Positions 1 through 7,795 of a stretch of 64,000 nucleotides of DNA are shown in pieces. How positions within the stretch are numbered: the first letter of the stretch is position 1; every line of letters starts with the position of its first letter. The DNA is from Mesorhizobium_K marinum (lineage in GTDB: Bacteria; Pseudomonadota; Alphaproteobacteria; Rhizobiales; Rhizobiaceae). The notes below the pieces were generated by a model. The model searched no databases. It was not told where the DNA came from and saw only the letters and a program-made list of their open reading frames with translations. The position numbers and the translations under genes were made by a program. The DNA lies in assembly GCF_040813715.1 (NCBI RefSeq), contig NZ_JBFOCH010000004.1; one strand, 5' to 3'.

Positions 1-369
1 GGCGGGCACTGTCTTGGGGAAATACCCCCATTCGAAGGGCACCGGCAGCCCGGCGATTTCCCAGTGGCCCGACGGCGTGTCCTTCCCGGACGAGACCTCC
101 TGTGCGGCGCCGTGGAAGGCGCAAGCTGCGACCGGCGCGCCGGCGGCCTGATGCCACCCGGCGGCGCCCGCCGCCCGACCGAGACCGAGCGCCATCATGT
201 TGGGCAGGTCGAGCGGCCCCTGGCGCAGTCCTTCGCGGTTCGCCCGGCCGGCAGCGCAGGCCTCGGCGATGTGGCCGAAGGTGTTCGATCCGACATCGCC
301 GAACCCGGCCGCGTCGTCGGCGCCGCCTACGCCGAAGGAGTCGAGGACGAACAGGAACGCACGCGCCAT
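1..369 (-). CDS. deoB: Phosphopentomutase, N-terminal part (cut by window edge)
   Basis: Reading the minus strand from the ATG at 369 gives 123 codons open to the window edge, beginning MARAFLFVLDSFGVGGADDA. This is the hallmark start of DeoB, the alkaline-phosphatase-superfamily enzyme that interconverts ribose 1-phosphate (or deoxyribose 1-phosphate) and the 5-phosphate in nucleoside salvage. The early Asp in LDSFGVGG is the first metal ligand, and the segment SSGKDTPSGHWEIAG near residue 100 contains the phosphorylated-Thr motif (KDTPSGHWE). About 280 residues of a normal ~405-residue protein lie outside the window. It is divergent from the PAP2 gene. Identification is from motif recognition and is firm. 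Confidence 0.93.
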   Translation of the reverse strand, partial: MARAFLFVLDSFGVGGADDAAGFGDVGSNTFGHIAEACAAGRANREGLRQGPLDLPNMMALGLGRAAGAAGWHQAAGAPVAACAFHGAAQEVSSGKDTPSGHWEIAGLPVPFEWGYFPKTVPA

Positions 370-520
370 TGGACTATGTTGGCTCCTGTTGCCAGGGGAG
401 ATCGGACGAGACATAGGGGCTGCCATTGGGATTGGCAATTCCGGACGGCGGCTGGGCGGGACGGATCCGCCTCGCCGTCAGCCTGCTCATTAACCGAAAA
501 TTCGACATGCCATTGAATAG

Positions 521-1285
521 GTGCGGCTTTCTGTATCCATTGCGCCGACCGGGGGCGGGACGAACACCTTGTTTGAATGGCTTGATACGAATATCGACTA
601 TCCCTTGATCGCGTGGATCAACGGCTTCTCCCAGCGATCCCAGATACTGGACAGGACCGTCGTCGACTTCATGATGCTCGACTCGGTCAGGCTGCTGCCG
701 ATCGTCACTGCGGTCCTGGTGGTTGCGTTGATGCGGAAGTCCGGCAGCGACACCAACCGCACCTTCGTCGTCGCGCTTGGCGGCGTGTTCCTCGCGCTCC
801 TGGTCGCGCGTATCGCCCAGAACATCTCCGAACGTCCCAGGCCCATCTTCGCCGACATTCCGGGCTTCCGGATACCGTTCGGCACCGATTCCGACATACC
901 GGCCGACTGGAGTTCGATCCCCAGCGACACGGCCGCGCTGGGTTTTGCGCTGGCGACGGCGGTGTTCCTGGGATCACGGCCGCTGGGCGTCGTCTGCCTG
1001 CTGTGGGCGCTGGTGGTCACCAGCCTGCCCCGTATCTATGCGGGCTATCACTATCCGAGCGACATCATGGCCGGCGGCGCGATCGGCGTGGCGTCCGTTC
1101 TGGCGGTGGCGCATGTCCCGCCGCGTCGCCTGATCGCGCTTGCCGAGCGCGCGATGGTGCGCAGCCAGCCGGTGTACTACGGAGCCGTCTTCGTCATCCT
1201 CTACGCCACCGCCACGATGTTCTTCGACCTGCGGCAGGCGCTGAGCGCGATGGCCGGGATCGTGCTGGCGTCGGATACGCAATAG
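521..1285 (+). CDS. PAP2-family membrane phosphatase-like protein
   Basis: A 254-codon frame from GTG at 521; an in-frame TTG at 569, just after a purine-rich stretch, is an equally likely start (238 aa). Several hydrophobic segments indicate a polytopic inner-membrane protein. The third PAP2 motif is intact (R171, H177, D181 in RIYAGYHYPSD), as is the ERPRP part of motif 1. Motif 2, normally PSGH or PSDH, reads PSDTA at residues 134-138, so the usual proton-donating His is Thr, and the motif-1 Lys is not obvious. Family members dephosphorylate lipid pyrophosphates such as undecaprenyl diphosphate; activity here is uncertain. It stands alone between deoB (divergent) and tad minor pilin genes (convergent). 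Confidence 0.8.
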   Translation: MRLSVSIAPTGGGTNTLFEWLDTNIDYPLIAWINGFSQRSQILDRTVVDFMMLDSVRLLPIVTAVLVVALMRKSGSDTNRTFVVALGGVFLALLVARIAQNISERPRPIFADIPGFRIPFGTDSDIPADWSSIPSDTAALGFALATAVFLGSRPLGVVCLLWALVVTSLPRIYAGYHYPSDIMAGGAIGVASVLAVAHVPPRRLIALAERAMVRSQPVYYGAVFVILYATATMFFDLRQALSAMAGIVLASDTQ

Positions 1286-1329
1286 GGCGGGTCGGGTTTC
1301 CCGGCTTACGAATGCCCGCCGGTTCGTGG

Positions 1330-1938
1330 CTAGCAGTCTGAACAGGGAATGGTCATGCTCATGCGGGGCCTGAGATAGTAGGTCTCCGACATGGCGATGC
1401 TGTCGAACGCCGAGGCCAGGCCAAGCGTCGACTTGGCGGACGCGGCCCAGGTGATGACGGGCTGATAGGCAAGCGTGGCGTCGGCTCTGACGAGGAAGCT
1501 GCCCTTGATCCGCAGCGCCGGCGGGATCACGACCGGGGTGCCCACCGTCTTGCCGGCGCTGAACGAGCCGTTCACCAGTTTTCGGGACCATACGACCTGG
1601 ATCTTCGGTGTCGCTTCGTCGGTGACCTCGATCGCGGTGATCTCGATATTGGGCGCGCTTCGGTTGTAGGGCTGGAGCGTGGCCTCGCCGATCCGCATGA
1701 TGCCTTCGAGTTCGGTCTTCGACATGGTCTGCTGCTGCGTGACCAGGTCGGCCACCATGCTGCCGACCCGGCCGACCTTCTTGTTTGCCTCGATCGCCTG
1801 CGCGACTTCCATCGTCACGAAGTAGAGCATCAGCAGGAGCGGCACGATCAGCGCGAACTCGAGCGCCGCAACGCCGCGCCTGTCGCGCCGCAACCGCCTT
1901 GCATGGTCAAGAATACCCGCCGCCCAATACACAGACAT
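1330..1938 (-). CDS. TadG-like minor pilin / TadE-domain protein
   Basis: A 202-aa protein with ATG at 1938. Residues 15-50 carry the TadE-type prepilin-like segment: basic RRLRRDRRG, then VAALEFALIVPLLLML, with the Glu inside a hydrophobic helix that resembles Flp-class prepilin processing sites (G^xxxxEF). The rest is a periplasmic domain ending in a Cys-x-x-Cys (CSDC) that could form a disulfide. TadE/TadF/TadG pseudopilins are processed by the CpaA peptidase and are needed for Flp pilus assembly or tip adhesion. It follows the TadE-like gene by 37 bp in the same direction, so the two probably share a transcript with the secretin-N-domain gene upstream. Confidence 0.82.
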   Translation of the reverse strand: MSVYWAAGILDHARRLRRDRRGVAALEFALIVPLLLMLYFVTMEVAQAIEANKKVGRVGSMVADLVTQQQTMSKTELEGIMRIGEATLQPYNRSAPNIEITAIEVTDEATPKIQVVWSRKLVNGSFSAGKTVGTPVVIPPALRIKGSFLVRADATLAYQPVITWAASAKSTLGLASAFDSIAMSETYYLRPRMSMTIPCSDC

Positions 1939-1975
1939 TTCCTTCCTTCCGGACTTCGCCCCAACGAAGCGGTTT

Positions 1976-2542
1976 TCAGTCGTCGAACGGTTCGTTTTGC
2001 CAGGTGACCGTCGCGAAATGCAGCGTCTTGCCGTCCTTCAGGTTAGAGACGAGCTTCGACATGAAGTCAGTGATGATGGGCCATTTGTAGAAGACCCTGA
2101 GCATGTTCTTCGACATCGACAGGCCCGGCTTGATGTCGAAGTCGCTGGTGTCGAGGTCCCGGTCGGCTGTCAGCTTGATGCGCACGGCGGCCGCGGCGGC
2201 GAAGGTCGGAAACTCGCGCAGGTCGACCTCCAGCCCGGGGCAGTCCTCGGCGACTATGATTTCCAGCCTGTCGCAGATCAGCGTCTCGAGCGATTCCTTG
2301 GTGATGTCGGCCGGCCGCAACTGGCCCGTCCGAATCTGACGGGCCACGTCGTCGGTGATGTTGGCCATCAGCTGCTGCCCGGCGAAGGAGATGCAGCTTT
2401 CCAGGATGGCGAAGACGAGGATGGCGAAGGGAATCGACAGCAGTGTGAACTCGACAGCCGTCGCACCGCTGTCGTTGCGGAAAAAGCGCACAGGAAAGCC
2501 CCACCGGCGCGCCTTCGCGATCTGTCCGTTCTGCGTGCTCAT
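1976..2542 (-). CDS. TadE-like pseudopilin
   Basis: 188 aa from ATG at 2542. Residues about 19-48 show the TadE signature: RFFRNDSGATAVEFTLLSI followed by a hydrophobic helix, with the G^ATAVEF processing-site pattern used by Tad prepilin peptidases. The remaining ~135 residues are predicted periplasmic with two Cys pairs (around residues 90 and 100). It is expected to be a minor pilin or assembly factor of the Flp pilus built by the plus-strand cpa/tad operon. It is cotranscribed with the TadG-like gene downstream; a 160-bp spacer separates it from the secretin-N-domain gene upstream. Confidence 0.85.
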   Translation of the reverse strand: MSTQNGQIAKARRWGFPVRFFRNDSGATAVEFTLLSIPFAILVFAILESCISFAGQQLMANITDDVARQIRTGQLRPADITKESLETLICDRLEIIVAEDCPGLEVDLREFPTFAAAAAVRIKLTADRDLDTSDFDIKPGLSMSKNMLRVFYKWPIITDFMSKLVSNLKDGKTLHFATVTWQNEPFDD

Positions 2543-2703
2543 GTCGGGTCCCGCCGGTCTTCGTGCGTTGTCGGCTGGACCCTAGGACATTCCGGTTGAA
2601 GTCGCGTTTTGCGGACGGTCGCAATTGTAGCGCCGGTATTTACCGGGCATTAACATCGGCGCTGCCGGCGGGCGCTGCGCCGCCGACGCCGCGCGATGGC
2701 TGC

Positions 2704-3114
2704 CTAGTGGCCGCTCAGTTCGCTTTCGGAGGTCTGTTCGGCTTCCGTCTTGTAGGAACCCTCGCAATAGGGCGTGCACGAAAGCGTCTGGACCGACGCG
2801 CGCCGGTAGATGCGCACCGTCGAGGCGGTCGAGCGGCTCACCGTCACCTGCTCGTCGACGATGGGCAGCCCCTCCTGGTCGAAGACCACGAGGTTGGTCA
2901 CGCCGAAGCCGCGGCCGGTGAGCACGATGGTCGATGCGTCCTGCACCGAGGCGTCGGCGATCTCGGGATTGCCGATGACGATGGTGTCGGCTGCCCGCGA
3001 CAGCTTGACGATCTTGGCCTGGTTCATCGTCACCTCGATCCCCGTCTCGGCGTGCGCCGGAAGTGCCGAGGCGGCCAGGACCAGAAGTCCGAGGGTCAAA
3101 CCAAGCTTCGCCAT
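2704..3114 (-). CDS. Stand-alone pilus secretin N-terminal-domain protein
   Basis: 136 aa from ATG at 3114, chosen because a GGAG Shine-Dalgarno lies about 7 bp upstream and because MAKLGLTLGLLVLAASALPAHA is a clean Sec signal peptide cut after AHA. The mature part matches the pilus formation protein N-terminal domain found at the start of CpaC/RcpA secretins: MNQAKIVKLSRAADTIVIGN, then PEIADAS and TNLVVFDQEG. CpaC in this window (from 5353) has the same pattern (KSVVIDLPADAYDILVANP, ETNIFVF). There is no secretin pore domain. The C-terminal tail has two Cys (SCTPYC) and an acidic end. Probable role: periplasmic accessory of the Flp secretin. It is divergent from the flp pilin gene. Confidence 0.82.
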   Translation of the reverse strand: MAKLGLTLGLLVLAASALPAHAETGIEVTMNQAKIVKLSRAADTIVIGNPEIADASVQDASTIVLTGRGFGVTNLVVFDQEGLPIVDEQVTVSRSTASTVRIYRRASVQTLSCTPYCEGSYKTEAEQTSESELSGH

Positions 3115-3464
3115 GACGGCTCTCCGTGGAACAGGTTCAACGGAAGATGAAGGATATTGGTGAACCAACGGTTAAGCCGGCCCGATCGAGGCTTTGCTTG
3201 CAGCCTTGCGGGCGTGCCGCGGGTTGGGCGGCGGCCGTGTTCGACACCGTATTCCATAAGGGGCGCGGTTCGGCCGGCAACAGGACGGCCTGCCGGCCGT
3301 GCTGTTTCATCGGCGTTAACCAATGCGGGAATTGGTGGCCGCAACGTTTCGGTAAGGCTGTTTCTTAAGTCGATCGAAAGAGCTTCCGCCTACAGTCCGG
3401 ATCATCCGATCAACCAGTCACAGAAGTTGACGGAAGTGCTGTAACACGGAGTAGGAGCTCTAGC
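3115..3464. promoter_or_regulatory. 350-bp divergent intergenic region upstream of flp pilin
   Basis: No gene is visible here. The region must hold the promoters for the minus-strand secretin-N-domain operon and for the abundant pilin gene. It contains CGGTTAAG at about 3169-3176 and GTTAACC at 3315-3321. These resemble half-sites of CtrA-type regulators (TTAA...TTAA) but a full TTAA-N7-TTAA site was not found, so assignment to CtrA is only a guess. A good ribosome-binding site (GGAGTAGGAG) sits at about 3448-3457, upstream of the flp ATG. Confidence 0.4.
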
Positions 3465-3629
3465 ATGTCCAACATCTTTGCACGTTTCGTGAAGGACGAG
3501 TCCGGCGCGACCGCCATCGAATACGGTCTGATCGCCGCCCTCATCGCTCTGGCCATCATGGTTGGCGCCGGCGCCGTCGGCAACTCGATCGGCGAAAAGT
3601 TCAACGACATCGCCAGCGAACTGAACTAA
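3465..3629 (+). CDS. flp: Flp/Fap-type major pilin
   Basis: A 54-aa protein too short for usual length cut-offs. It has the complete Flp prepilin layout: a short basic leader MSNIFARFVKDESG, the class IVb cleavage motif G^ATAIEY with Glu at mature +5 and Tyr at +6, a 20-residue hydrophobic helix (GLIAALIALAIMVGAGAV) and a short polar tail ending ELN. It would be cut by CpaA (next gene) and polymerised by the CpaF/TadB/TadC motor into adhesive Flp pili. A strong purine-rich RBS precedes the ATG and a rho-independent terminator follows at 3668, consistent with high separate expression from the cpa operon. Confidence 0.95.
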   Translation: MSNIFARFVKDESGATAIEYGLIAALIALAIMVGAGAVGNSIGEKFNDIASELN

Positions 3630-3655
3630 TCCCATCCCGCGCCGGTTCGTCCGGT

Positions 3656-3853
3656 CGGACTTGGAAAGGCCGCCCACCGGGCGGCCTTTTCGTTTTGGTG
3701 AAGAGAATTCAACCTCTGCTTTTCACGGCCGGTTAAGGGCGTTGCCTTATCACNCCGGACTTGGAGAGGCCGCCCAACGGGCGGCCTTTTCGTTTGCGTG
3801 CAGAGAATTCGCCTTTTGCTTTTCACGCGCGGTTAAGGGCGTTGCCTTATCAC
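3656..3853. repeat. Divergent overlap copies around scaffold joint n3754
   Basis: Bases 3656-3753 and 3756-3853 align end to end with an offset of 100 and roughly ten mismatches. Both copies contain the same terminator and the same ending (GGTTAAGGGCGTTGCCTTATCAC). A single n lies between them. The most economical reading is two contig ends from slightly different strains that were not merged, so only one terminator would exist in a real genome. A true tandem duplication cannot be excluded here because no gene is disrupted. Confidence 0.8.
3668..3690 (+). terminator. Rho-independent terminator after flp
   Basis: An 8-bp GC stem (GGCCGCCC / GGGCGGCC) with a 3-nt loop is followed by TTTTCG. 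It lies 38 bp after the flp stop codon, so pilin transcripts can end here while some read through into cpaA. A near-copy occurs at 3768-3790 because the flanking sequence is repeated across the n at 3754. Confidence 0.85.
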
Positions 3854-3889
3854 TTGGGCCTGGGTGCGTCGCCCTTCGGGAGCTGTTCC

Positions 3890-4411
3890 ATGCTTGAAGC
3901 GCTTATCTTCGTCGTTTTCCCGTTCTGCATGGTCTTCGCGGCGCTGTCCGACATGCTCTCCATGACCATCGCCAACCGCGTGTCGCTGCTGCTTATCGCC
4001 GTGTTCGCCGTGGTCGCGCCGCTGACTGGCATGGGCTGGGCCGCCGTCGGCGCGCATTTCGCGGCCGGGGCGCTGGTCCTGGCGGTGACCTTTGGCCTTT
4101 TCGCGCTGGGCGGCATGGGGGGCGGCGACGCCAAGCTTATGTCGGCCACCGCCATATGGATGGGGCTCAGCCTCAATCTCGTCGAATATCTCGTGGTGTC
4201 GACCGTCATCGGCGGCGCGCTCACGCTCGCCATCGTCGGCTACCGCAACTCAGCGCTTGCCGTCTATACGGGAGGAAACCCGTTCCTGCGTCACCTCGCC
4301 GACAGCAAGACCGGCATTCCCTATGGCATCGCGCTCGGGCTCGGCGGCCTCGTCACCTATCCGTCGTCGCCGCTGATGGCGTGGGCGCTGCAAAGCCTGG
4401 CGTCCCAGTAG
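3890..4411 (+). CDS. cpaA: Flp prepilin peptidase CpaA/TadV
   Basis: 173 aa from ATG at 3890; the frame stays open upstream into the terminator repeat, which is not coding. It is a polytopic inner-membrane aspartic protease of the type IV prepilin peptidase family, small form without the methylase domain. Catalytic Asp candidates are in AALSDMLSMTI (around residue 21) and in the GxGD-type motif GGMGGGDAKL (around residue 80). It cleaves leaders of Flp and of the TadE/TadG pseudopilins. Length matches TadV/CpaA proteins. A 129-bp spacer separates it from cpaB, so it may have its own promoter region. Confidence 0.92.
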   Translation: MLEALIFVVFPFCMVFAALSDMLSMTIANRVSLLLIAVFAVVAPLTGMGWAAVGAHFAAGALVLAVTFGLFALGGMGGGDAKLMSATAIWMGLSLNLVEYLVVSTVIGGALTLAIVGYRNSALAVYTGGNPFLRHLADSKTGIPYGIALGLGGLVTYPSSPLMAWALQSLASQ

Positions 4412-4540
4412 GCGGGCGGCTCTCGCCGCATAAACTTTCGATTAATCACGTTCGTAAGCACTGCATTAACCGTAATTTGACGATTGCCCCCGCATTGTCG
4501 GCCTTGGCTTGAGGGTATTGCCAAGGCGAGGGTTTGGACA

Positions 4541-5356
4541 ATGGCGGCATCCCGACTGATAATTCTGGGAGTTGCGGTCGCGGCGGCGGGCGGCGCTGGC
4601 TACGTCGCGAAGAACATGATGGTCGCCCCGCCTCCCGAGGTGATCGTGGAACAGGGGCCGCAGGCACCCGCCATCGATCTCACCGAGGTACTGGCTCTCG
4701 GCGGCGACGTTCCGATGGGCGCGCCCGTCGGCGACCAGCTCGAATGGCAGTCCTGGCCGACCGAAGGCATCAACGAGAACTACATCACCCGCGACAACGA
4801 CCCAGAGGCGCTCGAGACTTACAAGGGCGCCATCGCCCGCGTCGCGATGTATTCCGGCGAGCCGCTGCGCAAGTCGAAGCTCATCGGCGAGGGGCAGAGT
4901 TTCATGTCCTCGATCCTGCCCGCCGGCTACCGCGCGGTGGCCACGCAGGTCGCGGCGGACACGTCGGCCGGCGGCTTCATCCTGCCCAACGACTATGTCG
5001 ACGTCATCATGACGCGCCGTTCCGACACGGCTTCGACGACCGGCGGTTTCGTCACCGAAACGATCCTCAAGAACATCCGCGTGCTGGCCATCGACCAGGC
5101 GATCCAGGAGGACGAGGAGGGACGCCGGGTCAAGGTCGGCGAGACCGCGACCCTCGAGCTAACGCCGCAGCAGGCGGAGATCATCACGGTCGCCCAGCAA
5201 CTGGCTGACCGCCTCACGCTGTCGCTGCGCGCAGTCGTCGATACCCAGGAAAAGGTGACGGACGAGGCCGACTATCTGGTGTCCGGCAACGGCCGGCGCG
5301 GTTCGATCCGGCTGATCAAGTCCGGCGAGGTTTCCGAAGTGGGAGCAAGGAAATGA
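4541..5356 (+). CDS. cpaB: Flp pilus assembly protein CpaB/RcpC
   Basis: 271 aa starting at ATG 4541, where the N-terminal hydrophobic anchor begins (MAASRLIILGVAVAAAGGAGYV). It has the CpaB order: membrane anchor, linker, then an SAF/beta-clip-like domain (around residues 85-150, with EPLRKSKLIGEG and the AVATQVAADTSAGGFILPND stretch) and a C-terminal region binding the secretin complex. CpaB is a periplasmic partner that stabilises or gates the CpaC secretin. Its stop overlaps the cpaC start (ATGA), so the two are translationally coupled. Confidence 0.93.
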   Translation: MAASRLIILGVAVAAAGGAGYVAKNMMVAPPPEVIVEQGPQAPAIDLTEVLALGGDVPMGAPVGDQLEWQSWPTEGINENYITRDNDPEALETYKGAIARVAMYSGEPLRKSKLIGEGQSFMSSILPAGYRAVATQVAADTSAGGFILPNDYVDVIMTRRSDTASTTGGFVTETILKNIRVLAIDQAIQEDEEGRRVKVGETATLELTPQQAEIITVAQQLADRLTLSLRAVVDTQEKVTDEADYLVSGNGRRGSIRLIKSGEVSEVGARK

Positions 5357-7046
5357 CTTCACGGACAGCATTGCCGGCGACGGGACGCAGGGCGGTCGTC
5401 GCTGCCGCGGCGTTCGTGCTGCTCCTGGCCGGTTCGGCCCTGCAGGGCGGCGCACAGGCGGGCGGCCAGCTGAACGGCGGCGCCGACAGGAGCCAGGCCG
5501 GCGTCGGTTCGATGGTGGCGACGCAGGCCGTCAAGCTCGGCCTCAACAAGTCGGTCGTCATCGATCTACCGGCGGATGCCTACGACATCCTCGTCGCCAA
5601 TCCGGCGGTCGCCGACGCGGTCACCCGCACGGCGCGCCGCATCTACCTGTTCGGCAAGGCCGTAGGCGAGACCAACATCTTCGTCTTCGGCGCGGGCGGC
5701 GAGCAGATCGTCAGCCTCGACCTCCAGGTCGAGCGCGACACCGCGGGCGTCGAGGAATACATCAAGCGCTTCATCCCGACGTCGGACGTGAAGGTCGAAC
5801 TGATCAACGACAACGTGGTGCTGACGGGCACCGTGGACACGCCGCTGGATTCGGCCCGCGCCGCCCAGATCGCCAACATGCTGGTGCGCGGCGGCGAGGC
5901 GACGACCGGGCAATATTCGCAGACCGCGGCCGCGAGCAGCGACGGCGGCGGCGTCGACATCGACAATCCGGACTCCACGCGCCAGATCAGCGGCATCGTC
6001 AACCTGATCCAGATCATCGGCGAGGACCAGGTGATGCTGAAGGTGACGGTTGCCGAGATCAGCCGCAACGTGATGAAGCAGCTCAACGTCGGCCTGATGG
6101 CTCAGGGCTCCTCCAACGGGATCAACTGGGGCGCCATCAGCGAGAACCCCATGGGTCTCGGCGGCATCGTGCCTTCAAGCGCCGGCATCGCCACCTCCGC
6201 GATCGACGCATATCTGCAGGCGATGGAGCAGGCCGGCGTCATGAAGACCCTCGCGGAACCCACGCTCACAGCAGTGTCGGGCGAGCAGGCGACGTTCCGG
6301 GTCGGTGGCGAGTTCAACATGCTGAACAGCATCAGTTCCGCAAAGAGCGATGACAACCAGGATGGCGGAGTCCAGCTGTCGTACGAANGCCCACGCTCAC
6401 CGCAGTGTCGGGTGAGCAGGCGACGTTCCGGGTCGGTGGCGAGTTCAACATGCTGAACAGCATCAGTTCCGCAAAGAGCGATGACAACCAGGATGGCGGA
6501 GTCCAGCTGTCGTACGAAAAGATCGAGTACGGCATCGGACTTGAGTTCAAGCCGGTGGTGCTTTCTCCGGGACGCATCAGCCTGAAGGTGCGCACATCCG
6601 TCTCGGAGCCCACCAACGAGTCTCCGGCCTTCGCCAGACCCGTTCAGAGAGGCATGACGGTCAACATGATGTCGATCCGAAAGCGTCTCGCCGATACCAC
6701 CGTGGAACTTCCGTCGGGCGGTTCCATGATGATCGCCGGCCTTGTCCGCGACGACGTCAAGCAGGCGGTGAACGGCCTGCCCGGCCTGTCGAAGCTGCCG
6801 GTGCTCGGCACGCTTTTCCGCAGCCGCGAATTCATCCGCAACGAGACGGAACTCGTCATCATCGTGACGCCCTACATCGCCCGCCCGACGGCGCGGAACC
6901 AGCTCGCCAAGCCGGACGACAATTTCAACGCCGCCAGCGACGGCGCCGGCATGTTCCTCGGCCGCGTCAACCGCGTCTACGGCACCATGAAGACCGATCT
7001 TCCCAACGGCCGCTATCACGGCGTCGTGGGTTTCATCTACAAGTGA
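5353..7046 (+). CDS. cpaC: Flp pilus outer-membrane secretin CpaC (scaffold joint inside)
   Basis: Secretin forming the outer-membrane channel for the Flp pilus. A signal peptide is followed by the pilus N-terminal domain (SVVIDLPADAYDILVANP, residues about 65-85), a BON-like middle region and the secretin pore domain (AEPTLTAVSGEQATFRVGGE, then GLEFKPVVLSPGRISLKV and ELVIIVTPYIARP). The n at 6388 joins two copies of a 129-bp stretch (6259-6387 and 6390-6518, offset 131, a few SNPs), which shifts the frame in the scaffold. Dropping one copy gives a continuous 520-aa protein of normal length, so this is an assembly artefact and not a pseudogene. It overlaps cpaB by 4 bp; cpaD follows directly. 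Confidence 0.93.
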
Positions 7047-7060
7047 GTGGGAACCTGGGC

Positions 7061-7768
7061 ATGTCTAAGGTGTTCAAGACGAGAACCGCAGCGCCGGCCC
7101 CGAGGGGAGCTGGTCTCGTGCTGGCGGTCGTGACGGTCGGCCTGCTTTCCGGATGCGCGGCCTTCCAGAAGCGCGACTCGGTTGTCGTGGGTGCGATCCC
7201 CGACGACTACCGGACCAACCATCCGATCATCATCGCCGAGAAGGAAGAGACGCTCGACCTGCCGGTCGGCGCCAGCGACCGCGGCGCCACCGCCTCGCAG
7301 CGCGCGTCGCTGGAGGGCTTCCTCGTCGGATACGACAGTTCCGCCGCGCCGGTGCTGAACATCATCACGCCGTCCGGATCGCCCAACGCGGTCGCCGCGA
7401 CCGACGCCGCACGGGACTTCGCGCACATCGCGAAGAAGAACGGCGTGCCCGGAAGCCGCATCATGATGGCGTCCTACCAGGCCGGCCCGGAGGAAGTGTC
7501 GGCGCCGGTGCGCGTGTCCTTCGCCGGAATGCGGGCGCAGACCGGAAAGTGCGGCCGCTGGCCGAAGGACATGCTCGAGACCAGCGAGAACAAGCACTAC
7601 GCGAATTTCGGCTGCTCCTACCAGAACAACGTCGCCGCACAGGTCGCCAATCCGGAGGATCTGCTGGGGCCGCGCAAGCCCACTCCGATCGATGCCGACA
7701 ACCGCGGAACCATTATCGGCGAGTACCAGCGCGGTGACACATTCTTCAACCAGAACATTGGATACTGA
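7061..7768 (+). CDS. cpaD: Flp pilus assembly lipoprotein CpaD
   Basis: 235 aa from ATG 7061; a GTG at 7043 overlapping the cpaC stop is an alternative start. A lipoprotein signal peptide ends in the lipobox LLSGC, with the Cys followed by AAF. The body matches the CpaD family: NHPIIIAEKEETLDLPVGA near the start, and later CGRWP and the Asn-rich FGCSYQNNVAAQVANPEDLL motif, the most conserved part of this family. It is thought to be an outer-membrane pilotin or stabiliser of the CpaC secretin. It sits between cpaC and cpaE in the usual order. Confidence 0.93.
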   Translation: MSKVFKTRTAAPAPRGAGLVLAVVTVGLLSGCAAFQKRDSVVVGAIPDDYRTNHPIIIAEKEETLDLPVGASDRGATASQRASLEGFLVGYDSSAAPVLNIITPSGSPNAVAATDAARDFAHIAKKNGVPGSRIMMASYQAGPEEVSAPVRVSFAGMRAQTGKCGRWPKDMLETSENKHYANFGCSYQNNVAAQVANPEDLLGPRKPTPIDADNRGTIIGEYQRGDTFFNQNIGY

Positions 7769-7795
7769 GCCGGTCGGCAACTGGGGTAGGGCGAT

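Noticed and set aside
4412..4540. CtrA binding site upstream of cpaB
   Set aside because: Two TTAA words (in GATTAATC and CATTAACC) are present but about 20 bp apart, not the TTAA-N7-TTAA spacing, so no site is called.
6259..6518. Apparent frameshift that splits cpaC into two partial frames
   Set aside because: The n at 6388 separates two near-identical 129-bp copies; deleting one restores a single 520-aa secretin frame, so it is an assembly effect.
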